Positions 44,775 to 54,451 are shown, numbered from the stretch's first letter. The stretch is DNA of 63,481 nucleotides from Psychrobacter sp. TAE2020 (GCF_018919485.1 NZ_JAHLMU010000001.1:1323684-1387164); one strand, 5' to 3'. The notes: generated from the sequence alone by a model not told the origin. Translations and numbers: made by a program.

Positions 44775-46613
44775 TTAAAGGCTAATTAGCGCTATAATTT
44801 GTCGAACAGCCGCAGGCATATCTTGTGCTTGTAAGCCGCGCTGTCCTATCAAGGGTCGTCTATCTAAGTTTGCAGTACAGCTTAAACCATTATCATCTTT
44901 ATAAGATAATTGGTTCATTAATAAATCTGCTGCCAGGCCATGAATAAGTACTGCTTGACGTAGACTACGCTGCTCATCGCTCAAGTCTTGTTGAGCCAAC
45001 AACCCAGCGCTCACCCCTGACAGCACGTCACCCATGCCAGCGCTTGCCATACCTGCATTACCAACTGCGCAAACATAAACTTGACTCTGTGTTTCTGATA
45101 ACTGCCCTAGCCCCTTTTCTAAAACTAAAGAACCTGCACCTTTTAATACCCAATCACCACCATAAGTAGCCGCGCATTGTTTTATCGCCGCTAGTCGATC
45201 ATCCTCTATAGCCACAATATCTTTATCTAATAGACGTGCTGCTTCGCCACTGTGCGGAGTCAAGCAAACTTGGTGAGTAACAGAGTAGTGTTTTAGCTGA
45301 GCAATTATTTTATGGCCTTGTTTGTGTAATGAAGCCAAATGATAAAGGCCATCAGCATCGATTACTATGGCATGATCTTGCTGCATTATTGCTTGTAGGT
45401 AGTGAACCAATAGATTTTCTACGCTTTTATCACGGCCAAGCCCCATCCCTATCGCCACTACACTCGCCTCTTTAATGAGACTTTTGACTCCTGCTATATC
45501 ATGTAAGTCAATAGTCATAGCGTCTGGTAGCGAGGTTAGTAGCGCCCCATGAAATGCGGTATGACAAGCGACTGTTATCTTACCGGCCCCAGTAGCCATA
45601 GCACTAGCAGAGGCTAGGATAGCAGCTCCGCCCATACCTTGTGAGCCCTCTATCTGATTACCGCCTATCACTAACACATGACCATAACTGCCTTTATAAC
45701 TGTTTTGGCGACGCGCAGATAATCGCTGTGCGGTACTCAATAACGTAGCGGCGGCTGTTAGTTTGCCATAAGGTATCAGCGGGATATCGATGATGACGCC
45801 CGCATAGTCCTTACCATCTTTAGTATGTAGGCCAAACTTACGAGCTATCAAGCACAAAGTTACGTCAGCTTCGATAGCTAAGCGCTCGAATACTTGGCCA
45901 GTTGTAGCTACTAAACCACTAGGAATATCTACAGCCACTACTAGCGCTTCACCATAGTTATGGTGCTGTTTAGCAGCTTTATTAAAGCACTCAATAGCTT
46001 GTTTATAAATACCGCTTGGTGAGCGATTTAGACCAATACCGAATAGCGCATCGACAAAGACATCAGCCGATAAGTTAGAGGCAAATGCCATATCGTTAGC
46101 TTGCTGATCCTCAAAGCGCTGACAAGGAACAGCTGCCCTTAAAGCCAGCTGCTGAGCTTTTATGGCGTCTGGCAGTGGTTCAATTTTATAAGTTTTATCT
46201 CCCTCTTGTTCATCATTACGGTTATGACTAAGGCTATCAATAGCTACTGTCAGTGCGGTTACCTGCCAGCCTGCTTGTTGCAGATAACAAGCTATTAGCC
46301 AACCGTCACCGCCATTATTGCCATGACCAACCCAGATAATTGCACTTGGCGTTCTATCAACAACAGCATAAAGGTACTCCTGTTTTAATGCAGCAGTAAC
46401 TAGCTGTTGATAGTGCTGCGCTTCAAGTTGAATAATATGCTGAGTCATTTGCCAAGCTGCTTGTTGCATAAGCGCAAAACTATCATAACCTTGTGCGAAC
46501 CAAGCCTGTTCCATAGCATAGAGCTGTTTACTATCATACAAGCTGACAGGTAACTTAGTAGTTGCCATCGCCATTGTTGGGTCACTAATTAATAGATTTT
46601 TTTTAGTAGGCAT
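44775..46613 (-). CDS. nnr: Bifunctional NAD(P)H-hydrate epimerase / ADP-dependent dehydratase
   Basis: Repairs damaged NAD(P)H: the N-terminal epimerase half interconverts R and S hydrates and the C-terminal half dehydrates the S form using ADP. The epimerase motif WVGHGNNGGDGWLIACYLQQ is near residue 92. Dehydratase motifs are GSYGHVLVIGGN, IDADGLYHLAS, TPHSGEAARLL and GNAGMASAGMGDVLSGV. The protein is 612 aa, about 100 longer than E. coli YjeF (NnrDE), largely from a polar insertion near residues 120-175 (SLSHNRNDEQEGDK...) and the N-terminus. Divergent from queG. Confidence 0.92.
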   Translation of the reverse strand: MPTKKNLLISDPTMAMATTKLPVSLYDSKQLYAMEQAWFAQGYDSFALMQQAAWQMTQHIIQLEAQHYQQLVTAALKQEYLYAVVDRTPSAIIWVGHGNNGGDGWLIACYLQQAGWQVTALTVAIDSLSHNRNDEQEGDKTYKIEPLPDAIKAQQLALRAAVPCQRFEDQQANDMAFASNLSADVFVDALFGIGLNRSPSGIYKQAIECFNKAAKQHHNYGEALVVAVDIPSGLVATTGQVFERLAIEADVTLCLIARKFGLHTKDGKDYAGVIIDIPLIPYGKLTAAATLLSTAQRLSARRQNSYKGSYGHVLVIGGNQIEGSQGMGGAAILASASAMATGAGKITVACHTAFHGALLTSLPDAMTIDLHDIAGVKSLIKEASVVAIGMGLGRDKSVENLLVHYLQAIMQQDHAIVIDADGLYHLASLHKQGHKIIAQLKHYSVTHQVCLTPHSGEAARLLDKDIVAIEDDRLAAIKQCAATYGGDWVLKGAGSLVLEKGLGQLSETQSQVYVCAVGNAGMASAGMGDVLSGVSAGLLAQQDLSDEQRSLRQAVLIHGLAADLLMNQLSYKDDNGLSCTANLDRRPLIGQRGLQAQDMPAAVRQIIALISL

Positions 46614-46849
46614 AAATAGTCCTTAATGACTGGTTTAAAATGGCTATCTCTAAGCGGCTATCTGATAGTTTAACAAGCTGATCTAAGCATACATGATATT
46701 GTCTAATAATATGAATGACTATTTATTAGCGGTTATATTATTAGCTGCTATACTCACACCACTAGTCATCTAAGCTATGCAGCTTATCACTATGGCATAC
46801 ATTTAATGATCTTAACTTTGTTCTTTCACGCTATTATTTATTACCCACT

Positions 46850-48025
46850 ATGACTATTAAGCCCACAGTAACAGATGTAGAAAACAATATTATAATGGTC
46901 AATCAAGGCGCATTTGCGACAGCCGATGATGTCAAGCTATGGATAAAAGCACAAGCGCAAGCCTTAGGCTTTGGCGACTGTGGGTTTTTATCTGTACATC
47001 ATCCACTGTTTGCCCAGCAGATGGAACAGTTACAGCGCTGGCTAGCTAAAGGATATGAAGGTCAGCTCCAGTTTATGCATCAAAACCATGAGCTACGTGC
47101 TCATCCTGATCAGCTAGTGGCTGGGGCAAAAACTATCATTAGTGTGCGGATGGACTACCTGTCTCAAGCACCAAAATCACGTACTGTTGAGGATAATGAT
47201 CGCCCCAATCACGGCATCATTGCGCGTTATGCCCGCGGTCGTGATTACCATAAAACTATGCGTGCCAGACTCAAACAATTAGCTTTAAAGATAGAAGCTA
47301 TGCTCCCTGAATGGCAACATTTGGCTATTGGTGCTGATAGCGACTTTGTGTTTCGACCTTTTAGCGACTCTGCCCCTATATTTGAGCGTCCGATAGCGGA
47401 TGCCGCAGGGCTTGGTTGGACGGGCAAACATACTTTATTATTGAACAAACAAGCGGGATCCTTCTTTGTATTAGGCGAGCTGTTTATGAGCTTAGAGCTA
47501 CCTGATGATAAGCCTGTTGCTCCTCATTGCGGCAGTTGTAGCGCTTGTATCGATATTTGTCCTACCCAAGCAATCGTTGCCCCTCATGAACTCAATGCTG
47601 CCGCCTGCATCTCCTACTTAACCATTGAGCATAAAGGCAGTATCGATATAAAATATCGCCGTGCCATAGGCAATCGAGTATTTGGTTGTGACGACTGTCA
47701 ACTTATTTGTCCTTGGAATCGCTATGCCCAGCTGACAACCGTCAACGACTTTGCACCTAGGCATGGGCTAGATAACAGCAGTCTGCTTGAGCTTTGGCAA
47801 TGGCAAGAGCCGGATTTTTTGCGTTATACAGAAGGTAGCCCACTTAGACGTACTGGCTACCTAAGCTTCCTGCGCAATATTGCTATCGGTCTAGGCAATG
47901 CCGCTGGTAATCCTGAGATCATCAACCAATTACAAGCTAAATTAGGTTTTCATGGTGATTTGCTAGATGAGCATATTGATTGGGCTCTATTAGAGCAGCA
48001 AGCAAAGATAAGCACTAGTGACTAA
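46850..48025 (+). CDS. queG: Epoxyqueuosine reductase
   Basis: Last step of queuosine synthesis in tRNA: reduces epoxyqueuosine with cobalamin and two 4Fe-4S clusters. The catalytic Asp region reads RPFSDSAPIFERPIADAAGLGW. The ferredoxin-like cluster motifs are CGSCSACIDICPTQAI (about residue 228) and FGCDDCQLICPWNR (about 280). Length of 391 aa is close to the family's ~370. A convergent kbp gene follows after the shared terminator. Confidence 0.95.
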   Translation: MTIKPTVTDVENNIIMVNQGAFATADDVKLWIKAQAQALGFGDCGFLSVHHPLFAQQMEQLQRWLAKGYEGQLQFMHQNHELRAHPDQLVAGAKTIISVRMDYLSQAPKSRTVEDNDRPNHGIIARYARGRDYHKTMRARLKQLALKIEAMLPEWQHLAIGADSDFVFRPFSDSAPIFERPIADAAGLGWTGKHTLLLNKQAGSFFVLGELFMSLELPDDKPVAPHCGSCSACIDICPTQAIVAPHELNAAACISYLTIEHKGSIDIKYRRAIGNRVFGCDDCQLICPWNRYAQLTTVNDFAPRHGLDNSSLLELWQWQEPDFLRYTEGSPLRRTGYLSFLRNIAIGLGNAAGNPEIINQLQAKLGFHGDLLDEHIDWALLEQQAKISTSD

Positions 48026-48224
48026 CTGGCTATTAATCAAATAAAGAGTTATTTAATCCTTTATCTGTGATTTTTTATTACTCATGGTTAATAATCGTCA
48101 ATTAATAAAAGAAGTAGTAAAAAATTGAATAAAGGATGTTAATAAAACCCCTTAACTAATAGTTACTATTAAAATACATTTGATAAAAATTACTTAATAG
48201 AGCTCCTTTAATAAAGCTATTTAG

Positions 48225-48262
48225 TAAAAAAGCGCCTCTTAGCTATTAAGAGGCGCTTTTTG
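48225..48262. terminator. Bidirectional terminator queG / kbp
   Basis: A 13-bp stem AAAAGCGCCTCTT / AAGAGGCGCTTTT with a short loop, A-run on the left and T-run on the right, lying between convergent queG and kbp. Confidence 0.88.
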
Positions 48263-48317
48263 CATTGTAGTAACTAATTTAAAAAAATTAATACTAAAAA
48301 TAGTTTTATTTAAAATC

Positions 48318-48827
48318 TTATGGCTTAGGAATACGTAGTACTTGACCTGGATAGATCTTGTCAGGACTAGATAGCATAGGCTTGTTAGCTTCGAATATTT
48401 TCATATAATCGTTAGCTGAACCATATACGCTCTGTGCAATCTTAGACAAGTTGTCACCAGATTTTACGGTATACATAGTTGATTCAGGTGCATCTTCTTC
48501 AATATCGATGTTATCAATGACTTTAGCAACGTTTTGTACGTTACCAATAGCAATGATAGCTTTTTCACGATCTGCTTGAGTCTTAGCGTTACCACTGATT
48601 TCAGCAGTATCAGTAGATCCATCATACTTAACTTTTAAGTTAGTGATGCTAAGGTTCTGTTGTTGAATACGACGTAACAAAATATTGGCTACTGACTGAG
48701 CAGAAGGCTCACTATCTTTTACTGGCGTATTAGAATCTGCTTTACTTTCTTTTTTGGCATCGTGTTTAGCATCATCACGATTAAAAATTTTATCACCAAT
48801 GTCCTTTGCGAAACTAAAAATTCCCAT
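48318..48827 (-). CDS. kbp: Potassium-binding protein Kbp (YgaU; BON-LysM)
   Basis: Homologue of E. coli Kbp/YgaU, a cytoplasmic K+-binding protein with a BON domain and a C-terminal LysM domain. The start MGIFSFAKDIGDKIF, the BON region (ITNLKVKYDGSTDTAEISG, near residues 65-110), and the LysM domain TVKSGDNLSKIAQSVYGSANDYMKIFEANKPMLSS with IYPGQVLRIPKP are all close to the E. coli protein. I set the start at 48827 because AAGGAA is in front; an upstream frame to 48890 has no such site. The KESKADSN linker is a small insertion. Confidence 0.92.
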   Translation of the reverse strand: MGIFSFAKDIGDKIFNRDDAKHDAKKESKADSNTPVKDSEPSAQSVANILLRRIQQQNLSITNLKVKYDGSTDTAEISGNAKTQADREKAIIAIGNVQNVAKVIDNIDIEEDAPESTMYTVKSGDNLSKIAQSVYGSANDYMKIFEANKPMLSSPDKIYPGQVLRIPKP

Positions 48828-48996
48828 TAAATTATTCCTTAAATTGTTGTTATTGAAGTTTGTGGCTTGTCCTGACAATAAGTATAACAAACCAATAAAA
48901 ATTACATAGTAGGTGTTTGTTGAATAATGTTAAGGAAATTTAACTCATACGGTAGTAAAATTAGGATAAACGTAAAGCGGATAATATTTTTCTCAC

Positions 48997-49028
48997 AAAA
49001 AAACCGCTTATCTATAAAGATAAGCGGT
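48997..49028 (-). terminator. Terminator after acpP
   Basis: Perfect stem ACCGCTTATC / GATAAGCGGT followed by seven Ts on the minus strand, 30 bp past the acpP stop. Confidence 0.9.
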
Positions 49029-49057
49029 CTAGTACTAGTTACTAAAGTATTAAGTTA

Positions 49058-49294
49058 TTACAGTTGTGCTTGTACGTAATCTACTGCTTTTTGAACAGTC
49101 GTTAATTCTGCTGAATCTTCGTCAGGAATAGTGATGCCAAAATCACTTTCGAATGACATAACTAGCTCAACTAAATCTAATGAATCAGCACCTAAGTCTT
49201 CCATAAAAGAAGCTTCATTGCTGATATCTTCAACATTCATGCCTAACTGTTCTGCTACTGCAGACTTTACTCTTTGCTCAGTATCATTACTCAT
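49058..49294 (-). CDS. acpP: Acyl carrier protein
   Basis: Carries growing acyl chains on a phosphopantetheine arm. The attachment Ser is residue 38 in [12 protein letters not shown], and the 78-aa protein is strongly acidic with the four-helix pattern. The start follows AAGGGAGTTACCT. It is separated from fabG by 265 bp, in the classical fabD-fabG-acpP order. Its high expression would fit the strong terminator. Confidence 0.97.
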   Translation of the reverse strand: MSNDTEQRVKSAVAEQLGMNVEDISNEASFMEDLGADSLDLVELVMSFESDFGITIPDEDSAELTTVQKAVDYVQAQL

Positions 49295-49559
49295 ATAGGT
49301 AACTCCCTTTTATTTATCACTTTTAAAAATAACCATCTGACTGCTTAGATGAGTCGATGGCATATATAGAATTTGGCAAATTATGTCAGATTAATAATCT
49401 CAACTTGCTTCAACGGTTTTATGGCACACTTGATGTCAGTTGAGACCTTGTTATAATACAGGGTTTGACATAAAAGTGTCCGTTATTATATCACCATTGT
49501 TTATAGTTTACACTCGTTCACACAAATTTTTGTTGATTGAATGTAACTTGTTATTCACT

Positions 49560-50288
49560 CTACATATACATGCCGCCATTGACTGGTATTACAGCGCCAG
49601 TAATATAACTAGCCTCATCGCTGGCTAAGAATAACACTGCAGCGGCAATATCTTCTGGCTGCCCCAAACGACCGATAGGCACAGCGTCCAGCATAGAGTT
49701 GAGCAAACGCTCATCCATCTCATCCGTCATATCAGTTTCGATAAGTCCAGGAGCCACACTATTGACGGTGATTTGGCGTGAACCGATTTCACGAGCCAGC
49801 GTACGGCTGAAACCTTCGACACCAGCTTTAGTAGCAGCATAGTTAGCTTGGCCAGCATTACCCATTTGGGCAACTACTGAACTGATATTAATAATACGAC
49901 CACGACGCGCTTTCATCATGCCACGGATAGCACGCTTACTCATGCGATATACTGATGATAAGTTAGTATCGATGACATTATCCCAATCTTCATCTTTCAT
50001 GCGCATTAACAAGCCATCTTGAGTGATGCCTGCATTATTAATCAGTACTTGTACCGCACCATAAACGCTTTCAATCTCTTCGAACAGCTTTTCAATCTGA
50101 GCACCATCACGCACATCCAACACTCGACCAATACCACCAGAATCATGTAGATACTCATTGATAAGCGTTGCACCTTTCTCACTGGTGGCAGTACCTATAA
50201 CAAAATGACCTTCTTTAGCAAAGCGTTTGGCCACTGCTTTTCCGATACCACGACTGGCACCAGTAACTAATGTGATCGTACGACTCAT
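49560..50288 (-). CDS. fabG: 3-oxoacyl-ACP reductase FabG
   Basis: NADPH-dependent reductase of fatty-acid elongation. The Rossmann motif TGASRGIG is at the N-terminus, NNAG near residue 90, and the Ser-Tyr-Lys triad appears as ISSVVAQ, then NYAATKAG near residue 150. The length of 242 aa is normal. The ATG overlaps the fabD stop by 4 bp, so the two are coupled. Confidence 0.96.
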   Translation of the reverse strand: MSRTITLVTGASRGIGKAVAKRFAKEGHFVIGTATSEKGATLINEYLHDSGGIGRVLDVRDGAQIEKLFEEIESVYGAVQVLINNAGITQDGLLMRMKDEDWDNVIDTNLSSVYRMSKRAIRGMMKARRGRIINISSVVAQMGNAGQANYAATKAGVEGFSRTLAREIGSRQITVNSVAPGLIETDMTDEMDERLLNSMLDAVPIGRLGQPEDIAAAVLFLASDEASYITGAVIPVNGGMYM

Positions 50289-51256
50289 GATAATACCTCT
50301 ATTAATTTGTCTAAGCGAACAGGTTTGTCGGTTGGGTAGCTGGCGATAGGATGAGCTTGGCGCTTAGCTAAGTTACTCAACACATTACCACTGCCACATT
50401 CTATTAAAATATTAATTTGCTTATCAGCCAGCTCTTGCATAGTTTTCGACCATAATACCGGCTCACTAAGCTGCTCAGTTAAGGCTTGCTTAATACCTGC
50501 AGCGCTGGTTTCAACATGAGCGTGACGGTTCTGAATAACGGGAATAGTAGCTTGATCAAATTTTATTTTAGCCAAAGCTTCAGCGAGTGCTTGACTTGCG
50601 GGCTGCATCAAGGCGCAATGTGAAGGCACACTTACCTTTAACGCTATAGCCTTTTTGCCAGTGTTCTGCACTTTATCTATAACGGCGTTCACCCCTGCGG
50701 TATTACCGGAAACCACTACTTGTCCTGGACTATTAAAGTTCGCCGCCCCGACTATAGCCTCTTCTACATGTTCAGTAGCCTGCTCACATAAAGTGACAAC
50801 TCTACTATCCTCAAGGCCTAATACTGCAGCCATCGCTGTATCAATACCGACAACGGCGTCTTGCATCAACTGACCACGCTTATGTACTAGCTGTATCGCA
50901 TCGGCAAAAGAGATTACTCCAGAGGCACATAGCGCGCTATATTCGCCTAAAGAATGCCCAGCAAAGTAGCATGGCATTTCAGTCATTTTAGTTTGCAAAA
51001 CTCGCCAAATGGCAATACTAGCTGCTAGTAAGGCTGGCTGAGTATATTGAGTTTGATTGAGTAGCTCTTCATCTTGGCAGATCGCCCACAAATCTTCACC
51101 AAGCGCTTGGCTGGCCTCAGCGAATGTTTCCTTAATTTGTGGGTAAAGTTCGCTCAACTCGGCAGTCATTCCTAAAGCTTGTGAGCCTTGTCCAGGGAAG
51201 ATTACCGCAATGCGTGGTGCCGGTAGTGCTGTATCGAGTGCCGATGCCATAGCCAA
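50285..51256 (-). CDS. fabD: Malonyl-CoA:ACP transacylase FabD
   Basis: Transfers malonate from CoA to ACP. The catalytic Ser is residue 102 in GHSLGEYSAL; the N-terminal VIFPGQGSQALGM and the SVPSHCALM His region (about 212) are typical, as is VVSGNTAG in the middle. Length of 323 aa is slightly above the ~310 norm because of a short N-terminal leader (MAMASALDTALPAPR). The start at 51256 has AAGGAATATT upstream. It is the first gene of fabD-fabG-acpP. Confidence 0.96.
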   Translation of the reverse strand: MAMASALDTALPAPRIAVIFPGQGSQALGMTAELSELYPQIKETFAEASQALGEDLWAICQDEELLNQTQYTQPALLAASIAIWRVLQTKMTEMPCYFAGHSLGEYSALCASGVISFADAIQLVHKRGQLMQDAVVGIDTAMAAVLGLEDSRVVTLCEQATEHVEEAIVGAANFNSPGQVVVSGNTAGVNAVIDKVQNTGKKAIALKVSVPSHCALMQPASQALAEALAKIKFDQATIPVIQNRHAHVETSAAGIKQALTEQLSEPVLWSKTMQELADKQINILIECGSGNVLSNLAKRQAHPIASYPTDKPVRLDKLIEVLS

Positions 51257-51698
51257 TATTCCTTAAGTAAATTGAGCAGATAACTAGAACAGATCTGCTA
51301 TCTTATTAGGTGTACTGCATATTTAGGTATAACAATTAACGAGATAGGTGCAAGAGAATTATAGTAACTGCTTAGTAGCAAACTATACACTGCTGAGCGC
51401 TATTCTCCTAGTCTAGCTAGCCTAGGAACAATAACTATATAAAAAATTCGCTGTTTATGACCTGCACCTACTATTCATGATAGTAACAATAATAACTAGG
51501 TATCGGTAATAAATACTAAAGGGGACAAATTAAACATAATAAAAAGCCAAGTTATCCAGCCACATAATATATGGTAGCGAAATAACTTGGCTTTTATTAG
51601 CTCAATAGCTATGACTTTACTATAGTAATAAGCAGCAGTTACAAATGATGATAGACACCTTATGAACTAACCGCCTAGACTATCGTTAAGTCAATAAA
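51257..51698. other. rpmF to fabD region, no plsX or fabH
   Basis: In many proteobacteria plsX and fabH lie between rpmF and fabD. Here the 442 bp hold only a terminator (51540-51598) and presumably the fabD promoter. No open frame or fragment resembling plsX or fabH is seen on either strand. Confidence 0.6.
51540..51598 (-). terminator. Terminator after rpmF
   Basis: A 14-bp perfect stem AAAAGCCAAGTTAT / ATAACTTGGCTTTT closes a 26-nt loop that itself contains a CCA...TGG mini-stem. The minus-strand tail TTTTTATTA follows. It is about 100 bp past the rpmF stop and separates rpmF from fabDG-acpP. Confidence 0.85.
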
Positions 51699-51881
51699 CT
51701 AAGCTTCTTGACTGACTTTAAACAATTGACGACCACGGTAGAAACCATCTTTAGTCATGTGATGACGACGATGTTTTTCACCAGTAGTGGCATCTATGCT
51801 TAGCTCTGCAATTTCCATGCGGTGATGTGAACGGCGCATGTCACGACGAGAACGGCTTTTACGACTTTTTTGAACAGCCAT
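51699..51881 (-). CDS. rpmF: 50S ribosomal protein L32
   Basis: Small basic ribosomal protein of 60 aa. The start [20 protein letters not shown] is the L32 signature, and THE C-terminal part [18 protein letters not shown] matches. No zinc-binding CxxC pairs are present; this is the zinc-free type. The start has AGGAGCTATATC upstream. A consensus -10 box is 230 bp upstream, so it may have its own promoter in addition to read-through from yceD. Confidence 0.97.
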   Translation of the reverse strand: MAVQKSRKSRSRRDMRRSHHRMEIAELSIDATTGEKHRRHHMTKDGFYRGRQLFKVSQEA

Positions 51882-52222
51882 GATATAGCTCCTATGCTTA
51901 AAAAGGGTAAGCTTGAAATTCAGCTTTAATGGATATTGGCTTGGGCTTATATGATAATTTATATCACAATTATCACCAGCTGACCTACCATTGAATTAAA
52001 AGGGTGACTACTTGCAATAAACCGCTGATCGAATCTAAACTCTATGGATAAATCCGTTCAATCAGTAGTGCTTGGCAAACAGGGTATTGTCAGTATGCAA
52101 TAAACCGGACATTATACGCATGTTTAACTAAATAATAAAGCCCTGCCAGCAACACTTTTATAGAAAGACGACAAAAGGTCTCTCGAGACTTTATTAGCTA
52201 GTAGTAAATCGAAGTATAGCGC
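51882..52222. other. yceD-rpmF intergenic region
   Basis: The 341-bp gap is longer than the near-adjacent spacing common for yceD-rpmF. It contains a short hairpin AAAGTCT-CGAG-AGACCTTT at about 52172-52192 that might end yceD transcripts, and a -10-type TATAAT read toward rpmF (52111-52116). No gene is visible. Confidence 0.5.
52111..52139 (-). promoter_or_regulatory. Putative rpmF promoter
   Basis: A perfect TATAAT on the minus strand (plus ATTATA, 52111-52116) is preceded 17 bp upstream by a poor -35 match (TTTATT). The transcript would have a 5' leader of about 220 nt before rpmF. Confidence 0.45.
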
Positions 52223-52813
52223 TTATAGCTTACCTTTTAGTGCTCCTAGAGCGGCAAAAGGATTTTCGGTCTCTTCTTCAGGAATATCACCTACTTGCTC
52301 GACACCCATTTCGCAATCGTCATGCTTGGGGGCCATTGGTGCTTTAAGCAATATTTCATCTTCGACTAACTTTTTAAAGGGCAGTAAACGTTCAGGCGCA
52401 GGCTCAGTAATGACTTCGTCTAGCACTAAGTAATCTTGCTCTTCATTAACCATGTTTATTTGGCTTTCATCATCCAACAGCGCGATATTGTAGTTATCAG
52501 TCAGATCTATAGCTATCGGTTGCAGACAACGCTGACACGTAAGCCATACTTCACCAGTTAAGGTGAAGGCCAAGTGCAGCACATTATTACGACGGTATAG
52601 CGTCGCGTTTAGTTGTAAATTGCTCTGTTGGTGCTCATCACTTAATAGCGTGGTAAGACGACTAAAGGTCGCAGGCGCTACCTCTCCTGTCCACTCAAAT
52701 CCACTATCTGCCCACTTATCTAACGAGATAGTTTCAGGCATAGTTGCTGAGTCAAGCGCTTGGCTGCTGTCAGGACGAACATCAGCTGCAATGCTAGCTT
52801 TAGGGTTTGACAT
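52223..52813 (-). CDS. yceD: YceD family protein (DUF177)
   Basis: DUF177/YceD protein, usually cotranscribed with rpmF and implicated by family studies in 23S rRNA accumulation. The pattern WLTCQRCLQPIAIDL with its CxxC lies near residue 100, and the acidic C-terminal part LLPFKKLVEDEILLKAPMAPKHDDCE is typical. I use the ATG at 52813 (MSNPKASIAADV); a TTG at 52825 is in frame. Codons 1-10 and the upstream 220 bp recur, diverged, at 59017-59252 on the other side of the inserted ketone-body genes. Confidence 0.9.
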   Translation of the reverse strand: MSNPKASIAADVRPDSSQALDSATMPETISLDKWADSGFEWTGEVAPATFSRLTTLLSDEHQQSNLQLNATLYRRNNVLHLAFTLTGEVWLTCQRCLQPIAIDLTDNYNIALLDDESQINMVNEEQDYLVLDEVITEPAPERLLPFKKLVEDEILLKAPMAPKHDDCEMGVEQVGDIPEEETENPFAALGALKGKL

Positions 52814-53020
52814 AAGCGGTCTCAACGATCAAAAAGGAGTATAATATTGCCTGCCATACTAACGGAAACTGTCTCTTGACGCTAGCGCTAGTATGTTACG
52901 ATTTTTACCACTGACAGTGGCTGATTTCAGGCTATAAGGACAAGTTACAGCTCAATATTATTAGATAGTACTGCTTCCTGATTTTACTACTTTATTAACT
53001 AGCGATAGCGCTGGTTTTTT
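52784..53020. repeat. Direct repeat, left copy (yceD start, spacer, epmC start remnant)
   Basis: This segment matches 59017-59252 in the same orientation, at roughly four fifths identity by eye. It begins in the first ten codons of yceD (AGCTGCAATGCTAGCTTTAGGG) and runs through the spacer. It ends in a relic of the epmC 5' end (TTTATTAACTAGCGATA is shared), whose ATG reads ATA here. The yceD end is functional in this copy; the epmC end is dead. Confidence 0.88.
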
Positions 53021-53083
53021 AAAATCTAGACCACAAAGCTTAGAATCAAACTACTTTTTTCTGTATATCAATTTATATTCACA

Positions 53084-53116
53084 AAAAGGCCTCACCCATA
53101 AAATAGGCAAGGCTAA
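53084..53116 (-). terminator. Probable terminator after atoE-like gene
   Basis: On the minus strand GCCT...AGGC arms (with partial longer pairing through GCCTTGCCT and GAGGCCT) are followed by CTTTTTG. It lies 16 bp past the stop of the transporter gene. Stem quality is only moderate. Confidence 0.55.
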
Positions 53117-53131
53117 AACGCTAGTATTTAT

Positions 53132-54451
53132 TTATAAAAACAATAACCCCAAACCAATGATTACTCCGCTGACAACCAGTACAATCACACAAAATCCCAT
53201 GATATCCTTGGCTTTGAGTCCAGCTATTGCCAGTGCTGGCAAGGCCCAGAACGGCTGAATCATATTGGTCCAAGCATCGCCCCATGCAACAGCCATGGCA
53301 ACTTTCGCCGGGTCACTGCCAAGCATTTCGGCAGCTTCTAACATAATGGGTGCTTGAACAGCCCACTGTCCACCACCTGAAGGGACGAAGAAGTTGACGA
53401 GTCCTGCACTTAGGAAGGCAAAAAGCGGTAGGGTGTCCGTTGTCGAAACACTGACGAACGCGTCTGACATGACTCCGGCCAAACCGGATGCTGTCATCAT
53501 ACCCATAATTCCGGCATAAAACGGAAATTGAACGATGATGGCGCCCGCTCCTTTGACCGCTTCTTGAACCGCAATCAGATATTTGCGAGGCGTTCCATGG
53601 AATATAATACCTAGGAACAAAAACATAAAGTTAACTAAGTCGAGCGTTAACGCAAATCCATTTTGCACAAAATAATAAATGATAAAAGCAATGCCCATTG
53701 CGCCAATAAGCATTGATAAGACCCAGCTGTTTTCTATACGCTCTGCTGGTGTCATAGCCGATTTTGTAGGGAGTTCCTCAATGACTGGATCCATAAGGAC
53801 TTTGGGGTCTACTGTGACCGTATCTTCTTTGCTCGGCATCATCAAACGGTTTAATAAGGGTACAGTAATAACTAATACAACAACGATGATTAAGTTATAG
53901 CTAGCAAAAATGGTTGCGCTTGTTGGAATGATACCAATCTTATCAACGAACGGATGTCCTTCTGTCGCAATGGACAATGGAATCGATCCGGAAAACCCAG
54001 CATGCCAGATTATAAATCCAGAATAAGCACTGGCAATCAACAAACGGTAATCGACATTTTCAACACGCTTCGCTAATTCCTTTGCGAATAACGCACCAAT
54101 AACCAATCCAAACCCCCAGTTGATCCAGCTCGCTGCAAGCGATACTAAGGTTACCAAGATAATCGCACTACCTGGCGAATTGGCGAAACTTGCCAATTTG
54201 CCTAATCCTGTTTTAAATATTGGACTACTTGCCAAGACAAAACCAGTAACTAGCACCAGCACCATTTGCATTGAGAACGCCAATAACGCCCAAAACCCTT
54301 CACCCCAAAAAGCCACCATCTGTACAGCTGAAGAATCGGTTAAGCCTAAGCCTAACCCAAAGATGACTACCGTTAAAATAATGACGAATAAGAAAGGATC
54401 CGGTAAATACCTTTCCATCAAATTATTTGAGAACCGTGTAATTCCTTTCAT
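53132..54451 (-). CDS. atoE: Short-chain fatty acid transporter, AtoE family
   Basis: A 439-aa inner-membrane permease with about ten to twelve hydrophobic segments. The start region MERYLPDPFLFVIILTVVIF and the later SLAASWINWGFGLVIGALFAKEL and FFVPSGGGQWAVQAPIMLEAA are characteristic of the AtoE/short-chain fatty-acid transporter family (acetoacetate, butyrate). Start at 54451 with AAAGGGAGTTAGGAA in front. Base and codon choice look more GC-rich than neighbours (for example Ala GCG/GCC, Gly GGC), in line with acquisition. It is downstream of the GntP permease on the same strand, 282 bp away. Confidence 0.85.
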   Translation of the reverse strand: MKGITRFSNNLMERYLPDPFLFVIILTVVIFGLGLGLTDSSAVQMVAFWGEGFWALLAFSMQMVLVLVTGFVLASSPIFKTGLGKLASFANSPGSAIILVTLVSLAASWINWGFGLVIGALFAKELAKRVENVDYRLLIASAYSGFIIWHAGFSGSIPLSIATEGHPFVDKIGIIPTSATIFASYNLIIVVVLVITVPLLNRLMMPSKEDTVTVDPKVLMDPVIEELPTKSAMTPAERIENSWVLSMLIGAMGIAFIIYYFVQNGFALTLDLVNFMFLFLGIIFHGTPRKYLIAVQEAVKGAGAIIVQFPFYAGIMGMMTASGLAGVMSDAFVSVSTTDTLPLFAFLSAGLVNFFVPSGGGQWAVQAPIMLEAAEMLGSDPAKVAMAVAWGDAWTNMIQPFWALPALAIAGLKAKDIMGFCVIVLVVSGVIIGLGLLFL

